The translations under genes were made by a program, and so were the position numbers. Of a stretch of 64,000 bases of DNA, positions 8,051 to 17,262 are shown in pieces (position 1 is the stretch's first letter; each line of letters begins with the position of its first letter). The stretch lies in NCBI RefSeq assembly GCF_002245355.1, contig NZ_NOWF01000002.1, positions 186,001 through 250,000 of the forward strand, given 5' to 3'. Below the pieces are notes generated by a model. The model saw nothing but the letters and a program-made list of their open reading frames with translations. It was not told the origin of the DNA and did not search any database. The stretch is from Paludifilum halophilum. GTDB taxonomy: Bacteria > Bacillota > Bacilli > Thermoactinomycetales > DSM-45169.

Positions 8051-9733
8051 TCAGATCAACTCCCACTGTTCTGCATCGACGATGGTATACCGATACCCTT
8101 GCTCCACGAGAAAAAGCTGTCGGTTCAACGCATAATCCTGATCCACGGTGTTCCGGGTGACAATATGATAAAAATGAGACTGGTTTTCTCCCTTCTTCGG
8201 CCTCAGGATGCGCCCCAACCGCTGTGCCTCCTCCTGTCTGGAACCGAATGTCCCGGAGATTTGTACAGCGACACGGGCATCGGGCAGATCGACGGCGAAG
8301 TTGGCCACCTTGGACACGACCAGCACCGAAATCTCCCCCTTCCGAAATCGTCGGTACAGCCTCTCCCGCTGTTGCTGCCCCGTCTTTCCCGTGATCAGCG
8401 GAGCATCCAGCCGTTCCGCGATCTGTTTCAATTGGGACAAGTACTGTCCGATGACAAGCACTTGATCCTCCTCATGCCGCTGAAGGATGGACTCCAATAC
8501 GTTCAACTTATCCGGATTTTCCGCCGCGATCCGGTATTTTTTCCGTTTACCCGCCTCCGCATAGATATGGCGGTGTTCCCGGGCCATCGGCGTCCGGATT
8601 TCGGTACAGGAGGCTCCCGCAATCCACCCTTTTTCCTCCAGCTCCTTCCACGGGACGTCGTAAATTTTCGGGCCGATCAAGGAGAAAACATCCTCCTCCC
8701 GTCCGTCTTCCCGGACTAGAGTCGCCGTAAGACCGAGGCGGCGTCTCGCCTGCAGATCGGCGGTCGCCCGGAATACCGGGGCCGGAAGCAAATGAACCTC
8801 ATCGTAAAGGATCAGCCCCCAATCCCGACGATGAAAGAGCTCCATATGGGTAAAAGGCTCTTCCTGACTCGCGCGGTGCGTCAAAATCTGATAAGTAGCC
8901 ACTGTCACCGGTTTCACTTCCTTAAGACTGCCTGTATACTCCCCCACTTGCTCCTCGCTCAGATCGGTTTTATCGAGGAGTTCACGGATCCATTGCCGGA
9001 CAGAAGTCGTGTTGGGAGCCAGAATCAGCGCTGCCCGACCCACCCGCTCCAAAGCCGCCAATCCCACAATCGTTTTTCCGGCTCCGCAGGGAAGAACCAA
9101 CACCCCGTTTCCTCCTTCGGGGGATCCGTTCCTGTAAAAAGCCTCCACAGCTCTTTTCTGATAATCCCGGAGAACAAATTCCGCTCCGGATCGACTGGGA
9201 TTCCGCAACTGAAGGGGTAGGGGCTCTCCTTGTGTGTAACCGGCGCGGTCATCCACCGGATATCCGTATTTGATCAATTCCTGCTTGATCGGCCCCCGCT
9301 GATCTCGGGCAAATAGCAGACTCCCATCGGCCATCGGCTCCGCCCGCCTCCGAACCGATGGCAAACGGGCGACCTCGCTCAACAATTCACCATCCCGGGA
9401 AGTCAATACGACCTTCTGCCCCCGGGGTTTCAGGCGCAATTGTCCGTAACGGGAAACCGTCTTCTCAATCTCCTGCTCCAAAGACAAAGGGAGAGGAAAT
9501 TTACTGTTGTCCGTCAATACCTCCACGATCTCTTTTCCGGACATTCCTGCAGCGGCGGCATTCCACATAGAAAGAGACGTGATTCGATATGTATGGATAT
9601 GATCCGGACACTTGACCAGCTCGGCGAAAGCGGATAAACGGTCCCGCACCTCTTGAAACCGACGGTGATTTGCTTCCAACAATACCGTCCGATCGCTTTG
9701 TACAATCAGAGGCCGTTCCCAACAGGATTCCAT
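8051..9733 (-). CDS. XPB-type superfamily 2 DNA helicase
   Basis: A 560-residue DNA helicase of the XPB/Ercc3 family. Motif I is PCGAGKTIVG (near residue 215), motif II DEVH, motif III LTATLVRED, and the C-terminal RecA fold holds QEEAQRLGRILRPKK (motif VI). It is much shorter than eukaryotic XPB and lacks the long N-terminal extension. Family enzymes unwind DNA 3'-5' and bend damaged DNA. GGAGG lies 9 bases before the ATG. It heads an operon with the XPB_Ssl2 partner and three small genes. Confidence 0.92.
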   Translation of the reverse strand: MESCWERPLIVQSDRTVLLEANHRRFQEVRDRLSAFAELVKCPDHIHTYRITSLSMWNAAAAGMSGKEIVEVLTDNSKFPLPLSLEQEIEKTVSRYGQLRLKPRGQKVVLTSRDGELLSEVARLPSVRRRAEPMADGSLLFARDQRGPIKQELIKYGYPVDDRAGYTQGEPLPLQLRNPSRSGAEFVLRDYQKRAVEAFYRNGSPEGGNGVLVLPCGAGKTIVGLAALERVGRAALILAPNTTSVRQWIRELLDKTDLSEEQVGEYTGSLKEVKPVTVATYQILTHRASQEEPFTHMELFHRRDWGLILYDEVHLLPAPVFRATADLQARRRLGLTATLVREDGREEDVFSLIGPKIYDVPWKELEEKGWIAGASCTEIRTPMAREHRHIYAEAGKRKKYRIAAENPDKLNVLESILQRHEEDQVLVIGQYLSQLKQIAERLDAPLITGKTGQQQRERLYRRFRKGEISVLVVSKVANFAVDLPDARVAVQISGTFGSRQEEAQRLGRILRPKKGENQSHFYHIVTRNTVDQDYALNRQLFLVEQGYRYTIVDAEQWELI

Positions 9734-10037
9734 GCTTTTTCCTCCTTCTCATTGCCCCTTCAAACAGCTTTGATCCGTTTTTGATCCCTGTCCGGGGGCG
9801 TAGGCTATCTTTGATCTCTTGCAAAGAATGCACGGATCTCCCGCCCCTCCCAACTGAGTTGTCAGATGGGGTCCATTTTCTATGGTTTGCAATAAGAGAC
9901 AAAACATGACCGGGACCGACGGATTATGGTAAAATGTTCAAGTAAAGCTTTCCCTTTCGATCAAGGACGATCGCAACTATTTTGACTTTTCTCCCGTCCA
10001 AATGGATGAAAAAAGATGGAAGCACGGGAGGAGATCC
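9734..10037. other. Divergent intergenic region (about 300 bp)
   Basis: Separates the minus-strand XPB operon from the plus-strand lipoprotein gene. A TAAAAT-like -10 near 9930 faces the lipoprotein. No convincing gene, hairpin or repeat is seen. Confidence 0.4.
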
Positions 10038-10949
10038 ATGATGCGCTTACGGCAGGTGAACAGAATCATGCTTTTGGTAACCCTTTTGATCGGACCGATC
10101 GGCTGTGGTACCTACCTTTCTGACGACAGCCGGGGGGACCGGATTAGTTCGGCGGAGGATGATAATCTCCCCACCGAGCTGTCCTTCCAACAGGAAAAAA
10201 GGAACGGGCTCCCCGATCCGGTAAAGGACGAACTGGAAAAGATGGAAAACAAAAATCCTAAAACCCCCTCCCACGCCGAGGTTCAATGGGACGGAAAAAC
10301 CTACCTCATCCTGACAACCGGGCAAAAATCCACTGGAGGATACACCATCCGTATCGGGAAGGTGGTACGTCTCGGAAATACAGTTCAAGTAAATGCCGAG
10401 GAAATCCCTCCTCCTGAAGACGCCCTGAACATCCAAGCACTTACCACCCCAACAACCGTCATTTCCATGAATCCTCCAGGGGAAAATGTCGAGTTCCGCT
10501 TGTCTGTCTCGAAGAGGGAAAAAAAATCGGAGGAAAAAGATCAGTCGGTTACCCGGCAAACTCTCTCCGGCTCCGCGGATCAGCTAAAGATACGTCCCGA
10601 GCAGGATTCTTCCCTCCCTGATCGAGTCCGAGAAAAAGCGGAACAACTCCGTACACGGGAAGGCGGCGGAAAGGCGGTCATCCCGCAAGGGGAACGGACC
10701 TACTTCATCATCGCTCTGGGAGAGCGGAAAACCGGCGGATATCAGGTGGAGGTGGAGGATGTAGTCCGACAAGGGTCTGAAATCCACATCTTCGCCAGAG
10801 AAGTCTCCCCCGATCCCGGGATGATGGTTACTCAGGTCATCACCTATCCGGTACACATCGTCTCCATTCCGCGTCCGGAAGACGATCCCGACTACCATTT
10901 CCACCTAGGAAAAAACACATCTCCATCTTTTCCCGGAAAGGATTCTTGA
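10038..10949 (+). CDS. Lipoprotein with two PrcB C-terminal-like domains
   Basis: A 303-residue predicted lipoprotein. The ATG at 10038 follows GGGAGGAGATCC; the signal peptide MMRLRQVNRIMLLVTLLIG ends in a lipobox (IGCG), with acylated Cys near residue 23. Two repeats follow: YLILTTGQKSTGGYTIRI (about 90-150) and YFIIALGERKTGGYQVEV (about 220-285). The TGGY core with Gly-rich beta strands is typical of PrcB_C, the protease-complex domain of oral spirochaetes. The linker is charged. Function in Firmicutes is unknown; an inhibitor or protein-binding role at the membrane surface is a guess. Confidence 0.75.
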   Translation: MMRLRQVNRIMLLVTLLIGPIGCGTYLSDDSRGDRISSAEDDNLPTELSFQQEKRNGLPDPVKDELEKMENKNPKTPSHAEVQWDGKTYLILTTGQKSTGGYTIRIGKVVRLGNTVQVNAEEIPPPEDALNIQALTTPTTVISMNPPGENVEFRLSVSKREKKSEEKDQSVTRQTLSGSADQLKIRPEQDSSLPDRVREKAEQLRTREGGGKAVIPQGERTYFIIALGERKTGGYQVEVEDVVRQGSEIHIFAREVSPDPGMMVTQVITYPVHIVSIPRPEDDPDYHFHLGKNTSPSFPGKDS

Positions 10950-10953
10950 CAGG

Positions 10954-10982
10954 AAAACCCGCCCTTGCGAAGGGCGGGTTTT
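10954..10982. terminator. Bidirectional terminator
   Basis: AAAACCCGCCCT and AGGGCGGGTTTT flank a TGCGA loop. It serves the lipoprotein gene on plus and the small gene 11001-11147 on minus. Confidence 0.88.
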
Positions 10983-11000
10983 CGATATGGGAGCTTCCAC

Positions 11001-11147
11001 TCAGGCACGGCGCCGCGGCTCGTTCCTGTCAGGCTCCCGCTCCGGTTCGCCCCCCCGCTCCGGCTGCTCCGGCGAAGTGGTGATCGGTTCCCGCGGAGTG
11101 GTGATCTCCGGCTCCCGGCGCGGAACTCCGACATCAGGTACACGCAT
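11001..11147 (-). CDS. 48-residue Pro/Glu/Arg-rich protein
   Basis: Too short for routine ORF calling, but it has GGAGGGAGAGTGC before ATG 11147, third-position GC bias, and ends 19 bp before a bidirectional terminator. The product starts MRVPDVGVPRREPEITTP and continues with PRE/PEQPE-type repeats; it is probably unstructured. No family recognised. Confidence 0.5.
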   Translation of the reverse strand: MRVPDVGVPRREPEITTPREPITTSPEQPERGGEPEREPDRNEPRRRA

Positions 11148-11479
11148 GCACTCTCCCTCCTTCCACCACCTCTACCGTTAGGGTATCCCCCAGCTCGCCG
11201 GCTCACACGAACTTTCTTCCTCCTGTTTTTGGTTTCAACAAAAAACCCTTCCGACCATGCGGAAGGATCATGGCAAGGAAGGGAGGAAACCGCAAAAAAG
11301 GGTTCCCATAGTATATATGAATTCCCGGCACACCGTATGCCCTTTTCGCCTCGAGCATTTTAAAGGCGATAGGAAGGAAACACTTCTGCCATAATAATCA
11401 TATCCGACACGTCCGAGGGAAGTACATATGGAGATTGACGCCGCAAGGAGTTATTTCGCTTTCAGTCTTTCTTCCTCCG
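11148..11479. other. Intergenic stretch with one terminator
   Basis: Contains the minus-strand terminator at 11238-11266. No supportable gene is seen in the rest. Confidence 0.4.
11238..11266 (-). terminator. Minus-strand terminator
   Basis: On minus, CCTTCCG / CGGAAGG stem followed by GTTTTTTG. It lies about 215 bp beyond the stop of the Pro-rich gene 11480-11827 and supports that gene being transcribed. Confidence 0.65.
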
Positions 11480-11827
11480 TTACGGACCCCTTCCAGAAAA
11501 GTCGATTTCCCGAATCCAAGGAGACTCCGGCGATTCCGGCGATTCCCACAAAGGGCAAGGATTAAAATCCGATGACGGTCGGGAAGGCTTTTGAGCCGGT
11601 CTGTAAGAAAGCATCGGTTCCCATCGGGTCGGACTACAAGGACTTAAGGGCGGATACTGCACTGTCATCGTCGATCTCGATGGCGGCGGCCCAGCAAAAG
11701 CAGGAATCCACGGTCCGCCCCACGCGCCGGTATGGAGCGGAAATGGAACTCCGGGCATCCGTTCCGGATAAAATGAACCCGGAGGAGGCGGGTACAAGGG
11801 AACACTTCCGGCCGCCCACCGGAACAT
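11480..11827 (-). CDS. Pro/Trp-rich hypothetical protein
   Basis: A 115-residue frame starting MFRWAAGSVPLYPPPPGSF, with repeated PP, SPESPES and W residues and no long hydrophobic segment. GGGAGATCC lies 8-16 bases upstream of the ATG. Composition resembles small Pro-rich spore-coat or cortex-associated proteins, but no family is recognised. Competing frames on both strands exist here (one was open into mgtE), so this is a judgement from composition, the start site and a downstream terminator. Confidence 0.45.
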   Translation of the reverse strand: MFRWAAGSVPLYPPPPGSFYPERMPGVPFPLHTGAWGGPWIPAFAGPPPSRSTMTVQYPPLSPCSPTRWEPMLSYRPAQKPSRPSSDFNPCPLWESPESPESPWIREIDFSGRGP

Positions 11828-12030
11828 GCCGCTTCGGATCTCCCGTTTTTTTCGGAGATACCATCAGGATCCCCCTCGTCGAAAAAATCATTTTCTCCAT
11901 GGATATGGAGCCTGTTTTCGTCCTATGCCGAAACGACTGTTCCGGAATACGCCCCGCCTTTATTTTCAAGGGGGAAACCTTCTGTTATGATAATGAAGGT
12001 TTGACAACGGAGAGAAAGGAGGAAACCGAC

Positions 12031-13398
12031 ATGTCTGATACGGATGAGCGGCAGCATGAGATTGATTTTAACCAAATTCAAATCGCGCTTCAGAAACGAG
12101 AGAAAAAATATCTCCGCCCGCTGATTGAGGAGTTACAACCCTACGACCTGGGACAGATCTTTTTTCGCTTGAGCAAGATCTACCGCACTCCTTTCATCAA
12201 TATGCTCGAACCCGAGGAAATCGCAGAACTGCTGGAGGAACTGGAACCTGATGAACAACATGAGGTTCTGAACAACCTCGGAGTCGACAAAGCGTCCCAG
12301 GTGTTGAACCGCATGTCCTCCGACGAAGTAGCTGACATGATGGGAGAACTGGAGGATCACAATGTTCAATCTCTGCTGAAGACCATGGAACGGGATGAAG
12401 CGGACAAAGTACGAGCCCTTCTGCATTATCCCGAGGATACCGCCGGCGGAAAGATGACCATGGAATACGTCAGTGTGTACGATTACTACACGGTGGAAGA
12501 GGTCATCCAATATCTTCGCCGGGAAGCACCGACAGCGGAGACGGTTTATTATGTATACGTCATCGATGCCGAGGACCGGTTAGTAGGTGTCGTTTCCCTC
12601 AGAGAACTGCTGATCGCCCAACCCGAAACCCCCATCACCGAAATCATGTTTGAAAGAATTATCTCTGTCACCGCCGACAGGGACCAGGAGGAAGTGGCCC
12701 GAGTTATGGAGCGGTATGACTTCCTGGCCATTCCGGTCGTCGACAGCGAAAAACACCTGCTGGGAATTATCACTGTGGATGATGTGATCGACGTCCTGAT
12801 CGAAGAGGCCCAGGAGGATATCTCCAAACTGTCCGCCGTCGGGCAGACGGAAATGGATGTCTTGATCCATCCGTTTTCATCCGCGCGACGTCGGATTCCC
12901 TGGTTGGTGCTGCTCCTCTTCATCGGAATGTTGACCGCCAGTCTGCTCAGTTCCTTTGAGAAAACCATCGAACAAGTGACCATCCTCACCCTGTTTATGC
13001 CGATGATCGCCGGTATGACCGGAAACACGGGAACCCAATCGCTCGCTCTCGTCATCCGGGGCCTTTCCTCCGGCCAGCTGACCCGGGATAAATACAAGCA
13101 GATATTGAAACAGGAAGGAATCGTCGGTATCATTATCGGAACGGTGTGCAGTTTCCTGATCATTACGATTATCACTGTATGGAAAGGGGACTTCTCCCTG
13201 GGACTGATCGTCGGAGCTTCCCTCTGGTTCACCCTTCTGTTGGGTACTTTGGCCGGTACATTGATCCCGTTGTTACTCCATCTGCTGAAGGTGGATCCCA
13301 CAGTCGCCTCCGGCCCCCTGATCACCACCTTGAATGACGTCTTTTCCCTCACCATTTATTTCGGTTTCGCCACCCTGTTTATCAAATACCTTCTCTGA
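12031..13398 (+). CDS. mgtE: MgtE-type magnesium transporter
   Basis: A 455-residue Mg2+ channel/transporter. The N-terminal superhelical domain (about 1-130, LEPEEIAELLEELEPDEQHEVL) is followed by two CBS domains (about 135-260) and five C-terminal membrane helices starting PWLVLLLFIGML, with the conserved pore segment MTGNTGTQSLAL. Length and order match the family. The frame is open far upstream (to 11572), but ATG 12031 has AAAGGAGGAAACCGAC and begins the conserved domain. Mg2+ sensing is through the N and CBS domains. Confidence 0.93.
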   Translation: MSDTDERQHEIDFNQIQIALQKREKKYLRPLIEELQPYDLGQIFFRLSKIYRTPFINMLEPEEIAELLEELEPDEQHEVLNNLGVDKASQVLNRMSSDEVADMMGELEDHNVQSLLKTMERDEADKVRALLHYPEDTAGGKMTMEYVSVYDYYTVEEVIQYLRREAPTAETVYYVYVIDAEDRLVGVVSLRELLIAQPETPITEIMFERIISVTADRDQEEVARVMERYDFLAIPVVDSEKHLLGIITVDDVIDVLIEEAQEDISKLSAVGQTEMDVLIHPFSSARRRIPWLVLLLFIGMLTASLLSSFEKTIEQVTILTLFMPMIAGMTGNTGTQSLALVIRGLSSGQLTRDKYKQILKQEGIVGIIIGTVCSFLIITIITVWKGDFSLGLIVGASLWFTLLLGTLAGTLIPLLLHLLKVDPTVASGPLITTLNDVFSLTIYFGFATLFIKYLL

Positions 13399-13421
13399 CC
13401 CCTCTTTGTGAGGGGTTTTTT
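13398..13421 (+). terminator. mgtE terminator
   Basis: ACCCCTC / GAGGGGT hairpin with TTTGT loop, followed by TTTTTTC, overlapping the end of the mgtE stop codon. Confidence 0.85.
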
Positions 13422-13446
13422 CGGTTTTCTAATGACTTATTCGATC

Positions 13447-13488
13447 AAAAAATGAGGCAACGGACGGTTCCCACCGATCCGCTGCCTC
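13447..13488 (-). terminator. Terminator of the copper operon
   Basis: On minus, GAGGCAGCGGA and TCCGTTGCCTC form a long stem with one mismatch, followed by ATTTTTTG, just after copZ. Confidence 0.8.
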
Positions 13489-13500
13489 CGGTTACGGGTT

Positions 13501-13707
13501 TTAAGCGATATCGTACCCTTGATCTTCGACGGCTTCCTTCATTTGGTCCGTATTGGCTTGGCTTTCATCATACTGGACCGTTGCCGTTTTTTCTTTCAAA
13601 TCCACTTCCGCTTTTTTAACACCTTGGACCTTTTCCAGAGCCCCTTTGACTGCTTGCTTACAGTGATCGCAGGTCATGCCTTCCACTTTCAGCGTTGTGG
13701 TTGCCAA
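13501..13707 (-). CDS. copZ: CopZ copper chaperone
   Basis: A 68-residue HMA domain protein. The copper site is GMTCDHC near residues 9-15, followed by the usual ferredoxin-like fold sequence (AVKGALEKVQGVKKAEVDL..). It delivers Cu(I) to the CopA ATPase. The frame opens at GTG 13716, but that GTG lies inside the Shine-Dalgarno AAGGAGGTGA; TTG 13707 is properly spaced and is the likely start. It follows copA with a 13-bp gap, so it is the third gene of csoR-copA-copZ. Confidence 0.92.
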   Translation of the reverse strand: MATTTLKVEGMTCDHCKQAVKGALEKVQGVKKAEVDLKEKTATVQYDESQANTDQMKEAVEDQGYDIA

Positions 13708-13720
13708 AAATCTCACCTCC

Positions 13721-16120
13721 TTATTCGGATGGCATCGGCCGAACCCGTTTTAACCGCAGAGCATTGCTTACGACAGACACGGAGCTGAAGGCCATGGCGG
13801 CCCCAGCCACCCAGGGGGCGAGTAAACCGGCGGCGGCTACCGGAATACCGACGGAGTTGTAGAAGAAAGCCCAGAACAGGTTCTGCTTGATGTTGCGCAT
13901 CGTCAGCCGGCTCATCCGAATCGCTGCCGGAATTGCCCGCAGATCATCGCTCATCAGCGTCAAATCCGCCGCTTCCACCGCTACATCGGTACCGGTTCCC
14001 ATGGCCATTCCGATATCGGCGGTCGCCAAGGCCGGAGCATCGTTGATCCCGTCACCGACCATCGCCACCAGTCGGTCTTCGTCCTGCAGGCGGTTCACTT
14101 CTTTCGCCTTATCTTCCGGCAACACTTCCGCCCGGATGTGATCGAGACCCACTTGATCGGCGATAGCCCGGGCCGTTCGCTCATTGTCCCCGGTGACCAT
14201 CCACACTTGGATCCCCATCTTATGCAATCGGTCGATCGCTTCGGCGGAGGTTTCCTTCACTGTATCCGCCACCGCGATCAGACCGGCGGGTTGCCCGTCG
14301 ACAGCGACCAACATGGCCGTTTTCCCTTGATCCTCGAAGGATTCTTTTTCCTGTTCCAGTCGATCAAAGGCGATGCCCCTCTCTTGCATCAACTTCCGTG
14401 TACCGATCCATACGGGCGTTCCATCCACTTCCGCCTGAATCCCGTGGCCGGGGATCGCCTCAAAGCGGTCAGAGGTGAACAGCCCCATCCCGCGGTCCTC
14501 CGCCGCCTGGACGATCGCCTGGGCCAGGGGATGCTCGGACGCTTTCTCGGCGGAGGCGGCCCATTGCAGCAGGGCCTCTTCGGTCCAATCCGCAACGGGT
14601 CTGAGATCAGTTAATTCCGGTTCTCCTTTGGTAATCGTCCCGGTTTTGTCCAATACCACGGTATCGATATGGTGAGCCCTTTCCAGATACTGTCCGCCTT
14701 TGAACAGAATTCCGTTTTCCGCACCTTTTCCAGTCCCCACCATGATCGAGGTGGGTGTGGCCAGACCCAGGGAACAGGGGCAAGCGATCACCAACACCGC
14801 TGTCATATGGATGATGGCCGATTCCAAGTTGCCGGGGGCAAGGAAAAAGTACCACAACAGGAACGTAGTCAGAGCGATCCCAATGACAATCGGAACAAAG
14901 ATGCCTGCGATCCGATCCGCCAACCGTTGGACCGGTGCTTTCGCCCCTTGGGCTTCCTCAACAATTCGAATGATCTGAGACAGGGCGGTCTCCCTTCCGA
15001 CTTTAGTCGCCCGGAAGGTGAGGGTTCCGTTCTTGTTGAGCGTCGCTCCGATCACTTCGTCCCCTTCCGCTTTGTCGACAGGAATGCTTTCACCCGTCAG
15101 CATCGATTCGTCGACTGCCGAATGCCCTTCCAGCACCTGTCCGTCCACCGGGATCTTTTCCCCGGGGCGAACCCGGATCGTATCTCCTTGTACCACTTCC
15201 TCGACGGGAACTTCCACTTCCTTACCATCCCGCAAGACTACGGCTTTTTTCGCCTCCAGGTCGACCAGCTTTTGAATCGCTTCTGATGTACGCCTTTTGG
15301 CCCGGGCTTCCAACAGTTTCCCCAGCAGGATCAGGGTAATGATAATCGCCGCCGTTTCAAAATACAGTCCCGAACCTCCGGCGAGAAGGATGTAAAGGCT
15401 GTAGAAATAGGCCGCCGATGTACCCAAGGCAACCAGAACATCCATATTGGCCGACCCGTTTTTCAGGCTTTTATAGGCCCCGCGATAAAACCGCCATCCG
15501 GCGTAAAACTGAACCGGCGTGGTCAAAAGCAGTTGAATATATCCGTTGGTAAGAAAGTCGGGAACCAGAAATGCAAGCGGCTCCCACATTTCCAACATGG
15601 TCCATACCAACGGAACGGTCAGCAGGGCGGCAATAAAGAACAAACGTTTTTGCGTATCAATCTCTCTGTTCCGTTGTTGTTGCGGGTCGGCCTCCTGTTC
15701 CCGCAAACGGGCATCATACCCCAGGTCCTTCACCTTGTTACGGATCCTTCTGAGATCCACCGCCTGGGGGTTAAATGTGACACTCCCCCGTTCCGTCGCC
15801 AGATTAACCCGTGCTTCAATGACTCCGTCCATCCGGTTTAATGCTTTTTCGATGCGGGTGGCACAGGTGGCGCAGGTCATGCCTTCGATGTTTAATTCCG
15901 CTTGATCGGTTTGGACGTCATATCCCAAGTCCCGGATCTTTTGGGTAACCCCCTCCGGTGTCACCCGATCGGGGTCATAGGTGAGCGAGGCCTTTTCCGT
16001 TGCGGCATTCAGGGCGACATCCTCCACACCTTCCATCCGGGACAATCCCTTCTCAATCCGGCTGGCGCAAGAGGCGCAGTGCATTCCCGTAATACCCAAC
16101 TCCAGGGTGTGCTTCGACAC
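13721..16120 (-). CDS. copA: CopA Cu(I)-exporting P1B-type ATPase
   Basis: About 800 residues. Two N-terminal HMA domains carry GMHCASC and GMTCATC. The membrane metal site is CPC in [15 protein letters not shown], the phosphorylation site is DKTGT, the phosphatase motif is TGES, and the hinge [10 protein letters not shown] is present. It pumps Cu(I) out of the cytosol. The first possible GTG (16129) overlaps the Shine-Dalgarno AGAGGAG; GTG 16120, eight bases beyond it, is preferred. The gene lies between csoR and copZ in one operon. Confidence 0.95.
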   Translation of the reverse strand: MSKHTLELGITGMHCASCASRIEKGLSRMEGVEDVALNAATEKASLTYDPDRVTPEGVTQKIRDLGYDVQTDQAELNIEGMTCATCATRIEKALNRMDGVIEARVNLATERGSVTFNPQAVDLRRIRNKVKDLGYDARLREQEADPQQQRNREIDTQKRLFFIAALLTVPLVWTMLEMWEPLAFLVPDFLTNGYIQLLLTTPVQFYAGWRFYRGAYKSLKNGSANMDVLVALGTSAAYFYSLYILLAGGSGLYFETAAIIITLILLGKLLEARAKRRTSEAIQKLVDLEAKKAVVLRDGKEVEVPVEEVVQGDTIRVRPGEKIPVDGQVLEGHSAVDESMLTGESIPVDKAEGDEVIGATLNKNGTLTFRATKVGRETALSQIIRIVEEAQGAKAPVQRLADRIAGIFVPIVIGIALTTFLLWYFFLAPGNLESAIIHMTAVLVIACPCSLGLATPTSIMVGTGKGAENGILFKGGQYLERAHHIDTVVLDKTGTITKGEPELTDLRPVADWTEEALLQWAASAEKASEHPLAQAIVQAAEDRGMGLFTSDRFEAIPGHGIQAEVDGTPVWIGTRKLMQERGIAFDRLEQEKESFEDQGKTAMLVAVDGQPAGLIAVADTVKETSAEAIDRLHKMGIQVWMVTGDNERTARAIADQVGLDHIRAEVLPEDKAKEVNRLQDEDRLVAMVGDGINDAPALATADIGMAMGTGTDVAVEAADLTLMSDDLRAIPAAIRMSRLTMRNIKQNLFWAFFYNSVGIPVAAAGLLAPWVAGAAMAFSSVSVVSNALRLKRVRPMPSE

Positions 16121-16140
16121 GGAAATCACTCCTCTCTCCT

Positions 16141-16440
16141 TTAGGATTTGGCAAACTGTTTGACCACTTTCATCAACTCGTCGATATACTCATCCCCTTC
16201 TCCCGATTGAATCGCCTGGGACAAACAGGTTCGCGTATGACGTTCCAGCAGGGAATACCCTACCTGTTTCAAGGCCGAATGGGTGGCGGTGATTTGAACC
16301 AATACATCCATGCAGTAACGATCTTCCTCCACCATGTTCTGCAGACCCCGGATCTGTCCTTCGATCCGCTTTAAACGATTGAGCAATTGGTTCCGTTCCT
16401 TGTCCGACCTTGAAACCAAGGCTTCTTTATGGTTCGACAC
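16141..16440 (-). CDS. csoR: CsoR copper-sensing repressor
   Basis: A 99-residue all-helical repressor. The copper ligands C43, H68 and C72 ([15 protein letters not shown]) are all present, which marks a genuine CsoR and not one of its relatives such as CstR or FrmR. Cu(I) binding releases DNA and turns on copA-copZ. It is the first gene of the operon and represses itself through the operator just upstream. Confidence 0.94.
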   Translation of the reverse strand: MSNHKEALVSRSDKERNQLLNRLKRIEGQIRGLQNMVEEDRYCMDVLVQITATHSALKQVGYSLLERHTRTCLSQAIQSGEGDEYIDELMKVVKQFAKS

Positions 16441-16460
16441 ATTGATTCACCTCTTTCATT

Positions 16461-16508
16461 AATACTATACCCCCCTATAGTATTTAACGTCAAGTGGTTT
16501 CCCCTCGT
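16461..16508 (-). promoter_or_regulatory. CsoR operator and copper-operon promoter
   Basis: AATACTATA-CCCCCC-TATAGTATT (16461-16484) is a perfect inverted repeat around a C/G run, the standard CsoR operator. On minus a TTGACG -35 (about 16488-16493) and TATAGT -10 are spaced by 18 bases, with the -10 and spacer inside the operator. Confidence 0.9.
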
Positions 16509-16721
16509 TTTCTCGCATTTAGATGGATAAACTGTTTTCAAACAATGGAGGAGATTCACGTTGGGCATGGATTATTATCGCCAATCCCGGCCACCCCCAT
16601 CCGGAGGGTGAATACAGTCCCGACGTTTCCATCATGTGAAGAAGAAGGCCCGTTTCCCGATTTTGTTAGGGTGACGGGGCCCGCAGGGGATCATCCTAAT
16701 CGGGAAAGGAGGTGGACGATT

Positions 16722-16895
16722 ATGGCCGAACGCAACCGTGAATTTCGTACGGGTGAACGTGTCAACGATGCGGGAAAATATGTGTCTACGGCAGGGGAAC
16801 AAAATGAGTACCGGGAAGGGGATACCTTCGCAGCCTGCCCGGCAACAGGAAGAGACACCATTTGGACACGCGATAATGACGACTGCGGCTGCTGA
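16722..16895 (+). CDS. YjzC-like small protein
   Basis: A 57-residue protein from ATG 16722 behind AAAGGAGGTGGACGATT. The pattern FRTGERVNDAGKYVSTAGE..EYREGDTFAACPATGRDTIW resembles the YjzC family of short Firmicute proteins (FKPGE..GxY..KGD.FP). The C-terminus is acidic and ends DDCGC. Function is unknown. It is a single gene with its own terminator. Confidence 0.7.
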   Translation: MAERNREFRTGERVNDAGKYVSTAGEQNEYREGDTFAACPATGRDTIWTRDNDDCGC

Positions 16896-16910
16896 TCCCT
16901 CAAGAGCCCG

Positions 16911-16935
16911 AGCCCGCCCCTTGCGGCGGGCTTTC
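16911..16935 (+). terminator. Terminator of the YjzC-like gene
   Basis: AGCCCGCC / GGCGGGCT stem with CCTTGC loop, then TTTC. Confidence 0.7.
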
Positions 16936-16937
16936 GC

Positions 16938-17262
16938 GGTTCACAGAAGCAGTATGAGCGATAGCGATGTTTATCATCCCCAGGCGAATCTTCGCACTGT
17001 TCGACAGAATCGATCCATAGTGAAAACACATCAGCCCGAGCAGGCGCTATTTTAAGCGGAGAGATCGTATTCTATCTCCCGACCACTTTGTTCTGTCTTT
17101 CTGGAAGGATGGTTACGGGGTCGGCCAGGCCTGAGGGACAGGTTTCATCCAATCTATACAGGAGATGGTTTTTTTGCTAAGCTGATTATTAATGAAGTAA
17201 ATTTCAAGGGATCCGCACAGAATGAAAACGGACCCTAATTCTTTTCAGGAGGTTGTCTTCGG
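16938..17262. other. Upstream region of the CNNM transporter (about 325 bp)
   Basis: No gene supported. An AGGAGG at 17248-17253 serves the next gene. No recognised riboswitch signature was found despite the linked metal-transport function. Confidence 0.4.

Noticed and set aside
11395-11560. M-box-like Mg2+ riboswitch upstream of mgtE
   Set aside because: ATATGGAGATTGACGCCGC resembles part of the M-box, but the conserved GGCTCC and downstream helices are absent, and the spacing is wrong.
11572-12030. Long N-terminal extension of mgtE
   Set aside because: The frame is open, but the extension has no family similarity and ATG 12031 has a proper Shine-Dalgarno. The stretch also overlaps a better minus-strand frame.
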